Of a stretch of DNA of 64,000 nt, positions 35,148-45,214 are shown piece by piece (within the stretch, counting starts at the first letter, position 1; every line of letters begins with the position of its first letter). The stretch is from Marvania coccoides (Eukaryota > Chlorophyta > Trebouxiophyceae > Chlorellales > Chlorellaceae), in the NCBI GenBank assembly GCA_963854735.1, contig OY978098.1, forward strand, positions 1,672,001 through 1,736,000, written 5' to 3'. The notes under the pieces were generated by a model. The model worked only from the letters and a program-made list of their open reading frames with translations. It ran no database searches and was not told the origin of the DNA. The position numbers and the translations under genes were made by a program.

Positions 35148-36173
35148 TCAAAGCAAGCTCAGGGCTTTGGCCACCAAGTCGCTCTTCTCTAGCAGCCCTG
35201 TGAGGCTCTGGCCTTTAGACTGAACAAAAGCCTTCAGCTCTTTCGCCGACATTTTTCTTACGTCCTCTGCGGTGGGCGCGGCATCGGTCGGGGGCAGCTG
35301 CTCCAAGATGAACTGCTTCAAGTCGCGCATCTCCTGCGGGCACGCGGAGTGCCCCATGCCAGGATAAAACTTGAATCGCACGTCTGTAAGGCCTCGGTCC
35401 TCCCGCAGCGAATTTTGGGTGGCAGAGGCAACGGTGGGCGGAATCAGTGGGTCTGCAGCACCGTGCCCGTAAAAAATAGGAATGTTAAGGTTTGCCGGCG
35501 GAATGTCGATGGGGGAGGGCTCGAGCCAGGTGCTGAGCGCAGCGCAGCCTGCCAGCCGCGAAGCGTGCTGCAGCACCATTCGCAGTGCCACGTGACCGCC
35601 TTGGCTGAAGCCACCGACCAGGATGCGATTGGGAGGAATGCCTGCCTCCTGCTCCTTGGAAATTAATCCCTCTACAAAGGTGACCGACTCTGCAACGCCC
35701 ACAGAGTCAAAGCCCTGGTGGCCCCGCATCATCGCCTGCAGCGATGATTCGTCCAAGTGCGTGATGTCAAACCATCCTGGCATGTCCATTCCCATGTTCA
35801 CTGTGATGGGGCGAGTAGGGGCTGTGGGAAACACCCACTTGACGTGCGGGAGGTTAAGTTCCTGAGCGACGGGCGCCCACCCGTTGCCGGTGTCTCCCTG
35901 CAGATGAAGGGTCGCACTCAGGATTTTTTTTGCGAAAGTAAAGACAAAAATAAAATCAATTTCGACAAGTGATCTATTCATGTTCGCGGATGGAAGACAA
36001 CGCAAGCTCACCAATCCGTGCAGCATAATGACGGTGGCGGTGTGCCTCGCTGGAGGCGTGAAGCTGATCACGGGGCCGAATAGGCGACCTGCTGCCGAGC
36101 GTCCGCCAGCTGATGTCGTAAATTGAGCCATCGCAACGAGCACCACAGCAGCAACAGACCGCAATGATCGCAT
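35148..36173 (-). CDS. acyl-protein thioesterase/lysophospholipase-like hydrolase with signal peptide
   Basis: Alpha/beta hydrolase of the LYPLA/APT carboxylesterase family; exons are complement 36012-36173 and 35148-35897, giving 303 residues. The splice restores VIMLHGLGDTGNGWAPVAQE. The catalytic triad is Ser152 (GGFSQGGHVAL), Asp203 (GHGAADPLIPP) and His237 (GMGHSACPQEM). Cytosolic APTs remove palmitate from proteins. This one instead begins with a hydrophobic signal-like stretch (RSVAAVVLVAMAQFTTSAG) and carries a C-terminal addition after ~residue 255 (KMSAKELKAFVQSKG, then GLLEKSDLVAKAL) resembling the short helical module found at the ends of various eukaryotic proteins. Secretory or organellar location is inferred. 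Start ATG 36173. Confidence 0.9.
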   Translation of the reverse strand: MRSLRSVAAVVLVAMAQFTTSAGGRSAAGRLFGPVISFTPPARHTATVIMLHGLVSLRCLPSANMNRSLVEIDFIFVFTFAKKILSATLHLQGDTGNGWAPVAQELNLPHVKWVFPTAPTRPITVNMGMDMPGWFDITHLDESSLQAMMRGHQGFDSVGVAESVTFVEGLISKEQEAGIPPNRILVGGFSQGGHVALRMVLQHASRLAGCAALSTWLEPSPIDIPPANLNIPIFYGHGAADPLIPPTVASATQNSLREDRGLTDVRFKFYPGMGHSACPQEMRDLKQFILEQLPPTDAAPTAEDVRKMSAKELKAFVQSKGQSLTGLLEKSDLVAKALSLL

Positions 36174-36349
36174 GCAGATTCAACACTTAAATAAATATAC
36201 GGTGTATGTATGATGATGGGTGGTTGCTCATCACCATAATTTCTTTTTGCATGCAGCAAAAAAAATCATCACTCCCAAAAATCCAGCCCCCCAAACATGT
36301 ATTATTGTTTTCCCTCTTGTTTGGCGCAACAACGTAATATCTCCCTACA
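36174..36349. promoter_or_regulatory. short bidirectional promoter region, thioesterase / cupredoxin
   Basis: 176 bp between divergent start codons. AT-rich; no named motif could be assigned. Confidence 0.45.
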
Positions 36350-37092
36350 ATGAAGGCATTCCTTGCTGTCCTTTCGGCAGCGCTGTTGCTCTCGGTTGTC
36401 GCTGGTGAGACCCCCGTTCCCCCCCCCCCCCGTCTTATTGGATCCAAGGCTAATTTTATTTCCTTGCAGGCCGAGTGACGCTCCAATATGGCACCGGTGG
36501 TACCACCGGGGGCGCCCAGACCATCACCATTGACCCCTGGGTCCCCGGGCAGAACTTTGCGGAGCGGTCTGCTACAGTTGGCTCTACAATCACCTTTGTT
36601 TGGCCCAATGGCGTGCACGGAGTGTAAGATATCGTAATTAATCCACCCCAATTTGTTTTACCTCCCCATTCTTCATAACTAAACAAGTTTCTCTATATTC
36701 CTTCTTTTCGGCAGGTACAAGGTGCCTGCCGGCGAATGCCCTTCGGAGTTTACCGACGGCCAAAATGGGCAGGATTCGATCGCTGAGGGACGGCCTGGGC
36801 CTTCCAGCGCCACCTACACCTTCAACGCTCCTGGTGTGCAGTGGTTTGCTTGCCCAGTGGATGGTCACTGCGAGCAAGGCATGCTCATCAAGGTGAGGGA
36901 GAAACAAAGAATAAAACTTTCATTTTGACAGCGTGCATTCATTATTATAGCTTTTACAGGTTTGTTTATTGGTTAACGGCTGCTGAGAGGGTACTCCTGA
37001 ACAAGACAAGACCTGAAAGCCACCGTGCTATATATTTACAATTATTAAATTTAATTATATATGCATAAATTTTGCAGGTAACAGTGTCATGA
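36350..37092 (+). CDS. secreted cupredoxin (phytocyanin/plastocyanin-like blue copper protein)
   Basis: Exons 36350-36404, 36470-36623, 36715-36892 and 37078-37092 encode 133 residues; the last exon adds only VTVS and the stop. A signal peptide (MKAFLAVLSAALLLSVVAG) is followed by one cupredoxin domain. The expected type 1 copper ligands are present: His68 (NGVHGVYKV), Cys116, His121 and Met126 (WFACPVDGHCEQGM). An extra Cys78/Cys122 pair may form the phytocyanin disulfide. It lacks a membrane anchor and the plastocyanin transit peptide, so a secreted or cell-wall electron carrier is most likely; the redox partner is unknown. Intron 1 contains a 13-C run. Confidence 0.9.
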
Positions 37093-37806
37093 ATTCCGAC
37101 ACAAAGCCAAGCATACAATCCATGAAGCCGATTGGCGCTAGCGCCCTGTTGTTGGTCGTTATAGTAAAAAGCTAACCCTTTTGTTGTCGGGTGATTTCCA
37201 TACACGTGCAAAATGCTAAGCACACCCTTTTGTTGTATATACAAGTTAGTTTTCAGTTGTATTCTTGTCAAGTATCAGCGGGAGTTCTGCCATGCAGCCT
37301 CTCTCGAGAAGCGATGTTGTAAGGAGTTTCTGAGATGAAATCTGAAATCCATAGATCCTTACGTTCAAAGCGCGCCACAAGTTTGGAATAATGCAGCAAT
37401 ATTGCTTTTATTATGGTGAAACATTTCTTCTTCCACCGCTGAAAACCCTAAACCCTTGAAAAAAATTCAGCGTGCATCCCACTGTGAAGGAAACGAAAGT
37501 AAACCAATTTAGTATTATAAGACGTGTTGGTTCATTCCATTTTTTCAAGCTGTGAGATCAACTAGGAAGGAAGACGAAAGACTAATGTTTGAAAATTTCA
37601 ACAACAAAATAAAATAAAATAAATCGAGTCGTTTAACGATTGCGCCGCTTTTCTACCGCGTGTCTCTATTTTCTTTGAAAATTGCATCAACCTCCTAAAG
37701 TCAGGGCCCTGCTGCGCCCAGCTCGTCGCCGACAAGACAAGCCTACAGCGGCCGCGCTTTTGTCGCCAGCGCACCATCCTTAAACAGCCCCAACCAACTC
37801 GGAGAA
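37093..37806. other. intergenic, cupredoxin 3' flank and SET gene promoter
   Basis: No ORF with protein-like composition. AT-rich. Confidence 0.5.
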
Positions 37807-38289
37807 ATGCAGCACGAACAAGACGGCTTCCTGGTTCCCGTAGTTGTGAAGCGCTGCGAGGATGCGCCTGAAAAGGGGGCAGGCGTGTTTGCTGCAGAGG
37901 ATGCTCCAGCTGACACCCTCCTGTGGCGTCCCTCCGCAGTCACCAAGCTCAGCGCCGACGCGGCGGCCTCCGCTCTGGCGCACCTACCGCTGCCGGCGGC
38001 CAAAACATTTCTGCGGCAGGCGTTTGTATCGCCTGAGGACCTTGACAGTCTGTGCATAAATCCCGACGACCTCGGTCGATTCGTGAACCACAGCGTAGCA
38101 CCCAACTGCTCGGCAGGGGTGACAGGAGGCGTGGCGCTGCGAGAAGTGCGCGCTGGTGACGAGCTTACGTGTGATTATCGAGGGCTAGGATGTCCCGCAT
38201 GGTACCAGTCTCTGTGCACGCAGTACGGAGTGCTGTCGACAGATGATGTGGTGCATGCCGCGGCGGCGCAAGGAAATAGTAATGAATGA
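37807..38289 (+). CDS. small SET-domain protein
   Basis: Single-exon gene of 160 residues. The C-terminal half has the SET motifs: GRFVNHSVAPNCS (the NHS..PNC block that builds the S-adenosylmethionine/active site), ALREVRAGDELTCDYR (with GDEL.CDY), and an N-terminal strand block KGAGVFAAEDAPADT corresponding to GxG. Such short stand-alone SET proteins may be lysine methyltransferases, of histone or non-histone targets. No post-SET zinc cysteines are visible. The start at 37807 is the first ATG of the open frame. The substrate is unknown. Confidence 0.88.
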   Translation: MQHEQDGFLVPVVVKRCEDAPEKGAGVFAAEDAPADTLLWRPSAVTKLSADAAASALAHLPLPAAKTFLRQAFVSPEDLDSLCINPDDLGRFVNHSVAPNCSAGVTGGVALREVRAGDELTCDYRGLGCPAWYQSLCTQYGVLSTDDVVHAAAAQGNSNE

Positions 38290-38741
38290 AAAAAAAATTG
38301 GAATGGCGCTGGGTTTTAGTTTCTTTCACAGTTTGTTTATCATCAATAATCAGTGATGACTAACAAAAGATTTTCCTGGTTGATTGATCAAGACAGCCAC
38401 AGCGCAAGGGTCATCCCTCTGCTATATTGAACGGCTGGTCAAACTTTTCTTCCACTCGCTCATGTCAATATTTTTTGCCTTGGAGGATCGATCAATAAAC
38501 TGTATTGAATTTTAAAAGACCACAATTTAATGCTGCCATGCGAGTGCTTTTCACGGTCACTGCAATCGCTTGCTGGGCAATAGGGAGGGGCCAAAATAAC
38601 GAGCAAGTAAATTAAGATCATGCAAGCGCTGCTTTCGATCATTAAATGCATAATAATTCGATGGGATTTGTTAAATAAACATTAATTGATCTCCCCTTAT
38701 TGATTTTGATACTTCCTCCCCACCCCCCTTCCAGGAGCTTT
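38290..38741. other. intergenic between SET gene and unknown gene
   Basis: AT-rich, no coding signal. A pyrimidine tract ending CCTTCCAG at 38726-38733 looks like a splice acceptor, so a 5' UTR intron or an unrecognised upstream exon of the next gene is possible. Confidence 0.45.
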
Positions 38742-39294
38742 ATGAGCTTTGCTGCGCAGTTGCGCAGCCCCCCAAACCTCTTTGACTGCTGAATTTAATG
38801 CATTTATTTACGCCGGCAGCGCTCAATGGGCTCTGGAGAGCGCCGCAGAACTTGGCACCGCAGCCCTCACAGACAGCCAGCTTTCCATTCAAAGTAAGGA
38901 CCTTTATTGCAATGCACCGATTAATTTTATGCCGTATACCCATTTTTCACCCATGCCCCACTATTCTTTTGTAGTTGTTCGCTTGCTGCCTGCGGCCAAC
39001 GCTTCAGGCCTCTCAGCCGAGCTCGTCCCAGTGCTGCTGCAGGACCAGGAGAATTTCCTCAGAAATTACTCCTACTTGGGGATTTTTGGCTCTCGACACA
39101 TGCATCCTGGGCTGGGATACGGTCTGGAGGGGCTCCAGCGGCAGACGGCCATGCAGCGAATTGTGGTGACAGCGGAGAGCGCAGATGGCGATCGAATGAG
39201 CGGGCAGCTGCAGGAGGTGGCTGAGGATCCAGACGCAGACACGACGCCTCAAGGATTCCAGGCCATGATGGGCCGCATGCGCAGCAGGCTTTGA
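38742..39294 (+). CDS. protein of unknown function (exon 1 uncertain)
   Basis: The coding signal is good in exons 38820-38893 and 38975-39294, joined in phase. It includes AQWALESAAELGTAALTDSQ, SAELVPVLLQDQENFLRNYS and YLGIFGSRHMHPGLGYGLEG, and ends MMGRMRSRL. The family was not recognised. The best start I can find is ATG 38742 with a 17-nt exon and an intron 38759-38819 beginning GTTGCG, a weak donor; this gives 136 residues. Without that intron the frame has no ATG. No signal peptide or membrane segment is visible. Confidence 0.5.
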
Positions 39295-39402
39295 CTGGGA
39301 GATTCACCGCATGGTGTATTTTAAAAATTGTTCAAATCTCCCAGCTCTGGTGAATGAAACTATACTGCATTCTGCATTTTGTATAATAAAAAAGTTTTCA
39401 TC

Positions 39403-40599
39403 TCATATATTTGAAGCGTGCAAGTCTGCCGGCGCTGAAAACGTAAAATTCCTAAACAGCGCATGCGCCCCCTTTTGCTGCGTCGCCCACGTCGCGTCCC
39501 CGCCGCCAAAGAACGTCGCAAACAGCACGCTGCTCACTTTAATGTTCCGCGTCAGTCCCCGCCACCGCACGTCCTTCACCGTCCTCGTCTGTCCATTGAC
39601 GCTCACGCTGATCCACCCGTTAGCAAACCCAGGAGTAGACATCGCCACCAGCATGCTCACGTCATTCCACTGCCCCGCCTTTAGCAACAACCCCCCGTCT
39701 TCTTTACACCACACGTCGTCTCCTGTGTTGCCGGTGTCAGAAGCGACTCGTTTGTAGCCCGAGCCTTGCGCCCACCAAGCGGACCACCGGGCGCCTAGAA
39801 ACCCCGCCGCGAGGGGCACGTAAACGTATCCAATGGCCCTTCCACCCTCCCGCCACATCATCCGCAAAGACCCTGCGCCCCACGCCCAATTGCTGCCCGT
39901 GGCACAGGTCCTAGGGGCGTCGGAGATGCAAAACCCCGGGAGCTTGCCGCCGCGGTGCCAATCGAAGTCTGAAGGAAAGTAAACTTGATATGACAGCACT
40001 GCAGACTCAGCAGGCAGCAGGTTGTGGGGGTTGCCCCTGAACTCTGCCCCGCTGACTCTGCCGAACTTATTGGGCTTGTACTCCACGCGCAGGGCGTCTT
40101 CCTGAAAACAAAACAAACCAAAGACCCCAAAGGGAATGACTGATGGGGCAATAAACCGCCCCTGAAGAGCGCGTGGTGGATTGGATGTTTAAAGCTGTCA
40201 TTTCTTCTACTTATAATATTTTTTGTTCCATACCTTTTCATCGTAATGAATGGGCTGCGAGCGTGTGTTGGTGGTGATAAACCACGGATCGGTCTTCTGC
40301 GCGAGGTCTGGCGATGGGAGCGGGGAGGAGGGCGGGTGGTGCAAGCCCTTTTTTTTGCATTTTGGGCAGTAGGAGACGCAGGGCCCCTTTTCAAGCTCAG
40401 GGTCTGTCGCTGATGCTTTGCCAAGTGCCACCACCAGTACGCCCATCGTCAACGATAAGATGCAACATAGAACGAGCCTGCACTTGAGCTTTGCACAGCG
40501 CCGCGTGGGCTTGGCGGCACCACCGAAAGGCGCCGACAGGGGCGTTGTGGCCCAAAGGGCGGCAGCACGCTCATCCTCCACCTCAATCGGCTTCCACAT
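39403..40599 (-). CDS. polysaccharide lyase 14-like (alginate/glucuronan lyase) type II membrane protein
   Basis: Exons are complement 40234-40599 and 39403-40101, giving 354 residues. A short cytosolic N-terminus is followed by one membrane helix at 41-60 (CCILSLTMGVLVVALG) and a Cys-containing stalk. The lumenal/extracellular domain has features of polysaccharide lyase family 14, a beta-jelly-roll fold known from Chlorella-virus vAL-1 and marine invertebrate alginate lyases: VLSYQVYFPSDFDWHRGGKL followed by PGF, then GQWNDVSMLVAMST, GWISVSVNGQTRTVKDV and SVLFATFFGGGDATWA. It would act by beta-elimination on uronic-acid polymers. The single intron (40102-40233) contains copy 2 of the dispersed repeat. 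The family call rests on remembered motifs. Confidence 0.78.
40103..40164 (+). repeat. dispersed repeat with hairpin, copy 2
   Basis: Matches the copy at 31652-31720: A/C-rich lead, then GACCCCAAAGGGAATGACTG and GGGGCAATAAACCGCCCC, in which the stem has decayed to five pairs. It lies in the intron of the PL14-like gene, antisense to that gene, touching the splice acceptor. Confidence 0.8.
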
Positions 40600-40935
40600 T
40601 ATTCACTTTTACGGTGCTGAAGGCATGAAATCAGGTAAATCTTTGAAAATTGCTTTCAAATGTCAGTGTATGTCCATAAATTTAAAGCAGAATGAGACCC
40701 ACTTCTTCCAATTGCCACATATGCCTGTTAATTACATAATTCCGAATCAATGCTGCGGAAAAAGGGGGGAAATTCGTGCGCTTATTTAAGCTAATACAAA
40801 TTTGAAACTGGCTGCCAGTTAAAAAAACGCAAGGAAGGCGATTGCAATATACAATATGATACATCTCCGAAAATGGCCATCTCAGTGCCAGCAGCATCAC
40901 ACCAAGTCAAGAAGAATTCCTCCATGCTGTTTTTC
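40600..40935. other. intergenic between two minus-strand genes
   Basis: Promoter of the PL14-like gene and 3' flank of the ethanolamine kinase gene. No coding signal. Confidence 0.5.
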
Positions 40936-42312
40936 TCAACCCAGCAGGGCCCTTTTTGTTTCGTGGTACTGCGCCAGCCTCTCACGAGCGTACCCCTCGA
41001 AATCAAATTCAATCTCCGCTGTTTTGCTCTGAATCAAGCCCCACACCCCCCATAGCAGATGCGACAGCGGCATCAACGCAAATGCCCGATCGTTCAGCTT
41101 CTTTGCCGCAGCCCCATCGGGGCTCCACTGCTCTGCTTCTTGGTCGATGCTGGCCATGAGCGCAATGGTCAAGGCGCTCGCATGGTGTCGCAAGTGTAGC
41201 GTCCCCACGTAGGCTCTGGTGAAGGTGAACAGCTCGGCCTTGGTGGGCAGCCTGTCCCAGTCCAGCGCGCTTTTATTTTCCAGTTTATGATAGTCTGCAG
41301 CGTACTCGGCAAAATGGTTCCCGAGATCAAATCCAACGTCGCCAAACGTCGAGTACCTGCAGGGGAGAGGACCCCAGTCCAAACACACTTCGGAGCAAAC
41401 TCGCGGGGCCTTGCAATTTCTGTCTTCCGCCCATCACCATTACCCCCCCCCCCCCCCCCCCCAAAATCACTACACAAATAAACTCACTCGTAATCTATTA
41501 GACGTGCCACTGGGTAGCCCTGGCTGTTCCTCTGCAGAATGATGTTGCCATACTGCAGGTCGTTGTGAGTGAACGCCAGCAGCCCCTGCCGCCCAAACTT
41601 TCCTTCGAACTTGGCGCGAAATGCATCCACCTCCTCCGCCGCCCCGCTCAACCCCAACTCCGCCACTTCTTTCGGCGCCACAGTCGCCGCCACCACCAGC
41701 CATGCTCTGAGGCGCTCCCACAGCTGGTCTTGCGGCTCCTCTGCGGCGCCAGCACCATGGCTGCTCAAGTCGAGCGCCCTCTTCTTCATGGCGTCAAACA
41801 TTGAAACGTGAAAGTCCGCAAGCGACGTTGCAATGGCAGCGGCCACCGAGATTCGCCGCATGCTGGACGCTGTGACAACATCGCCCTCCACAAATTCCTC
41901 CACCCGGCCGTTGGAGAACTCCAGCAAGCATTTAGGGCCAAAACCGCAGTCAGCCGCTGCCTGGAAAATGCCGCGCTCGTGCTGGCGGCTGAACAGCGGG
42001 CTGCTCTTGCCAAACAGCCGGATAATGGCGCGTTGACTGTCGGGGAGCGTTGCGGCGGTGTTGTGTGCTACAAACACCAGGTTGCTCATCGCGCCGCTGA
42101 TTTTAGTGACTTCCAGCTGAGATGCCTGCAAGAAAAGAGGGCAGCGGTAAAGAAAGAGGCGTTTATTCAGTTAATCAGTAGCTGCCACTAACCAGCAGTT
42201 GGCCCCATCTAGGCAGCAATCTGCACAGCTCAAGGAAAGCCTGGACAGGGTCGCTCAGTGCTGCAGCAACCTCTACAACCAGGTCGACAGTGATGACGGC
42301 GGTTGCAGCCAT
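40936..42312 (-). CDS. ethanolamine/choline kinase
   Basis: First enzyme of the Kennedy (CDP-ethanolamine/CDP-choline) pathway: phosphorylates ethanolamine or choline with ATP. Exons are complement 42193-42312, 41488-42125 and 40936-41356, giving 392 residues. Motifs are the N-lobe SGAMSNLVFVAH and RAIIRLFGK, Brenner motif FTHNDLQYGNIIL with the catalytic Asp, and the choline-kinase motif LIDYEYSTFGDVGFDLGNHF with the metal-binding Asp. The C-terminal HLLWGVWGLIQSK fits the family's WGLWALIQ block. Sequence alone does not separate ethanolamine from choline preference. Intron 2 contains a 20-C run (41443-41462). Divergent neighbour: TM9SF. Confidence 0.94.
41443..41462. repeat. poly-C tract
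   Basis: Twenty consecutive C residues, poly-G in the sense of the host gene, in intron 2 of the ethanolamine kinase gene. Confidence 0.95.
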
Positions 42313-42839
42313 CGGAAGCTCTTTTGCTGCAGCTTTTGGGGGTTGGCACCGCCCGGACAAACTAATGTGGCTAGGAACGATCAAAGCAGACTGGAAGACT
42401 GTGATAGGATCACAGATCCTGCGCGGCCTTCAATTACAAATGATGCTGACGGATTGTCGCAAAGATAAAGTGGTCGCCTGCGTTGGGCTGCCTAATAACC
42501 GAACAAATGTCCCACCGATGAACAGCTTATTGAGGCCAAGGAAGTGCTGGCGGCGGTTGCAGACTGTTTACAGTGCATTCACGTCCCCCCAAATTTTTTT
42601 AGCCATTAATAATGGCAATTGAAGCTCTTAGAGCTCCAAACCCCTTCTTCCCCTGCTAAAGAGGGGCCTGATGTTACAACGCATAACAGACGTCGAAGTT
42701 TGCAAGAAATATACATCAATTCCATAAAATTTAATCACAATAGCGCAGTTTTGACGCTGGAATACGCCTCTTCCTTCCGCTGTTTTCATTAAATTTAAAT
42801 TAATCGGGCTTCGGCGAAGGCTTCAGAGCACGGAGGCCT
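42313..42839. other. divergent intergenic region (ethanolamine kinase / TM9SF)
   Basis: Contains both promoters. Open frames here lack protein-like composition. Confidence 0.5.
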
Positions 42840-45214
42840 ATGGCCTTGAGACCACAAAGTGCACTTGCCCTCTTGGCAGGGCTGTGCTTGCTATGGGTCG
42901 CTTCAGCGGATGAAACTAAACATAAAGTGAGCAATTCAATGGAGCAGCGATGATTTGAGGTGATTGCGGCACGGGGAATTAACGAAATTTGTGGCTTCTT
43001 GATGCAGTATGAAGCAGGGGAGACGATCACCCTGTGGGTGAACAAAGTGGGACCATGTGAGTTTCCCTCTTGGTTGAGCCCCAGCAAAAGCCGCGTGCAT
43101 TGCTGATTGCGGTGTTCAGACGGCATTACTGACGCTCTTGTTGCCTGTGATGTGCAGACAACAACCCTCAGGAAACATGTAAGCTTCTTTGCCCTCGGTT
43201 AAAAAAAGCCAGCTGTTTTTCCCGCTGCTCTGTTGGAGACAGTCACTTAGCATCCATAAGGCCCACCCCTCACTCCATGTGTGCACTGCCTTCACCACCT
43301 ATCCCTCCTTCAACACAAACGCTCCTCTGCAGACAATTTCTACATGCTTCCTTACTGCAAGCCTTCGATGGAGAAGCCGCGGCACCGGTGGGGAGGCCTG
43401 GGCGAGGTGCTGCAGGGCAACGAGCTCATCGACAGCCAGCTCGATTTCAGGTTTAGAAGTGAGTGTAGCGTGGAATTCTTGCTTCCATTCTCCCCTCCAC
43501 TACAGCCAAATACTTTATTTTCTCTTTTCAATCCATTTTTTTATTGCACCGTTTTCATCAAAATAACAATGCAGCCGATCAAGCCAAGAAGACCATTTGC
43601 AATACCACGCTCACCGAGGAAGCTGCTGCCGACTTCATGGACGCCGTGTCCCGGCACTACTGGTACGAGCTGTTCATGGACGATCTGCCCATCTGGGGTT
43701 TTGTGGGGCCGCCCCCGGAGCAGACCCGCGGCGATACCAACCTGTACGTATACACCCACAAGTCGTTCGACATCGCCTACAACGGCAACCGCATCATCCA
43801 CGTGAACCTCACCTCCGAGAATCCACAGCCTATCACCGAGGGCGCGGCGCTGGCGTTCACCTACTCCATCAACTGGGCGCCCACCGCCATCCCCTTTGCG
43901 CGGCGGTTTGAGCGGTACCTGGACTACAACTTCTTCGAGCACCAGATCCACTGGTTCTCCATCTTCAACTCCTTCATGATGGTCATCTTCTTGACGGGGC
44001 TGGTGTCCATGATCATGCTGCGCACGCTGCGCAGGGACTACGCGCGGTACACCCGCCCTGAGGACGACGACCTGGAGACCCTGGAGCGCGACATGAACGA
44101 GGAAACTGGGTGGAAGCTTGTGCACGGCGACGTGTTCCGCCCGCCCGCTCACCTCGACATTTTGGCGGCGCTGGTGGGCACAGGGGTGCAGCTGGCGCTG
44201 CTGGTGCTGTGCGTCATCCTCGTTACCATTGCGGGTACGCTGTTTGTGGAGCGTGGCACCATCGTGACCGTGTTCATAGTGTGCTACGCTCTGACTTCGT
44301 TCGTCGGAGGCTACGTCTCGGGAGGGTTCTACGCGCGCAACGACGGCCGCGCCTGGATCCGCACCATGCTGCTCACCGCCAACCTCTTCCCGCTGTCGGT
44401 GTCCGCCATCGCCTTCGTCCTCAATACCATCGCCATCTTCTATCAATCGCTGGCCGCCGTGCCCTTCGGCACCATCGTCATCGTGCTGCTTATCTGGCTG
44501 TTCGTGTCCTTCCCGCTATGCCTGCTGGGCACCGTGGTGGGACGCAACTGGGCGGGCACCCCCGACAACCCGTGCCGTGTCAAGCGCATCCCCTCCCCCA
44601 TCCCCGACAAGCCGTGGTACTTCCAGCCGGTCGCCATTGCCATCGGCGGCGGGCTCCTCCCCTTTGGCTCCATCTTCATCGAGATGTACTTTGTGTTCAC
44701 CTCGTTCTGGAACTATAAGGTCTACTACGTCTACGGCTTCCTGCTGCTGGTGTTCCTCATCCTGCTGGCGGTCACGCTCTGCGTCACCGTCGTGGCCACC
44801 TACTTCCTCCTCAACGCAGAGAACTACCACTGGCACTGGACCGCGTTTGGTGCGGGCGCCTCCACCTCCCTCTACGTGTTTTTGTACTCGGTGCGTAGCC
44901 CGTTTATTTTTTGTTTATTTTTTTGCGCTAAATTCAAAGTAAATCGGCAGGTTTTATCAATGGAACCCTCTGTTGACACGTATTCTGCACCGTGTATTTT
45001 CGTCCTGTTATTTATTAATCTCCCTGCCTTCCTCCCCTCTCAGGTGCACTACTTCATGGCCAAGACCAAGATGACGGGATTCTTCCAGACATCGTTCTAC
45101 TTTGGGTACACAGCGATGTTCTGCCTGGGGCTGGGCATCATGTGCGGTGCAGTAGGATACCTGGGGGCAGCAGCGTTTGTGCGCCGCATATACCTCAACA
45201 TCAAGTGCGATTGA
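42840..45214 (+). CDS. transmembrane 9 superfamily (EMP70/TM9SF) protein
   Basis: Golgi/endosomal nine-helix membrane protein; exons 42840-42926, 43008-43056, 43158-43178, 43333-43458, 43575-44890 and 45044-45214 give 589 residues. A cleavable signal peptide (LALLAGLCLLWVASA) is followed by the lumenal domain with the family motifs LWVNKVGPYNNPQETYNFY and FYMLPYCKP, then DDLPIWGFVG. Nine hydrophobic helices follow, including the conserved WSIFNSFMMVIFLTG region, and FFQTSFYFGYTAMFCLGLG. The C-terminus IKCD carries the KxD Golgi-retention signal described for plant TMN proteins. Exon 3 is a 21-nt microexon. TGTAA lies at 45367. Confidence 0.97.
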
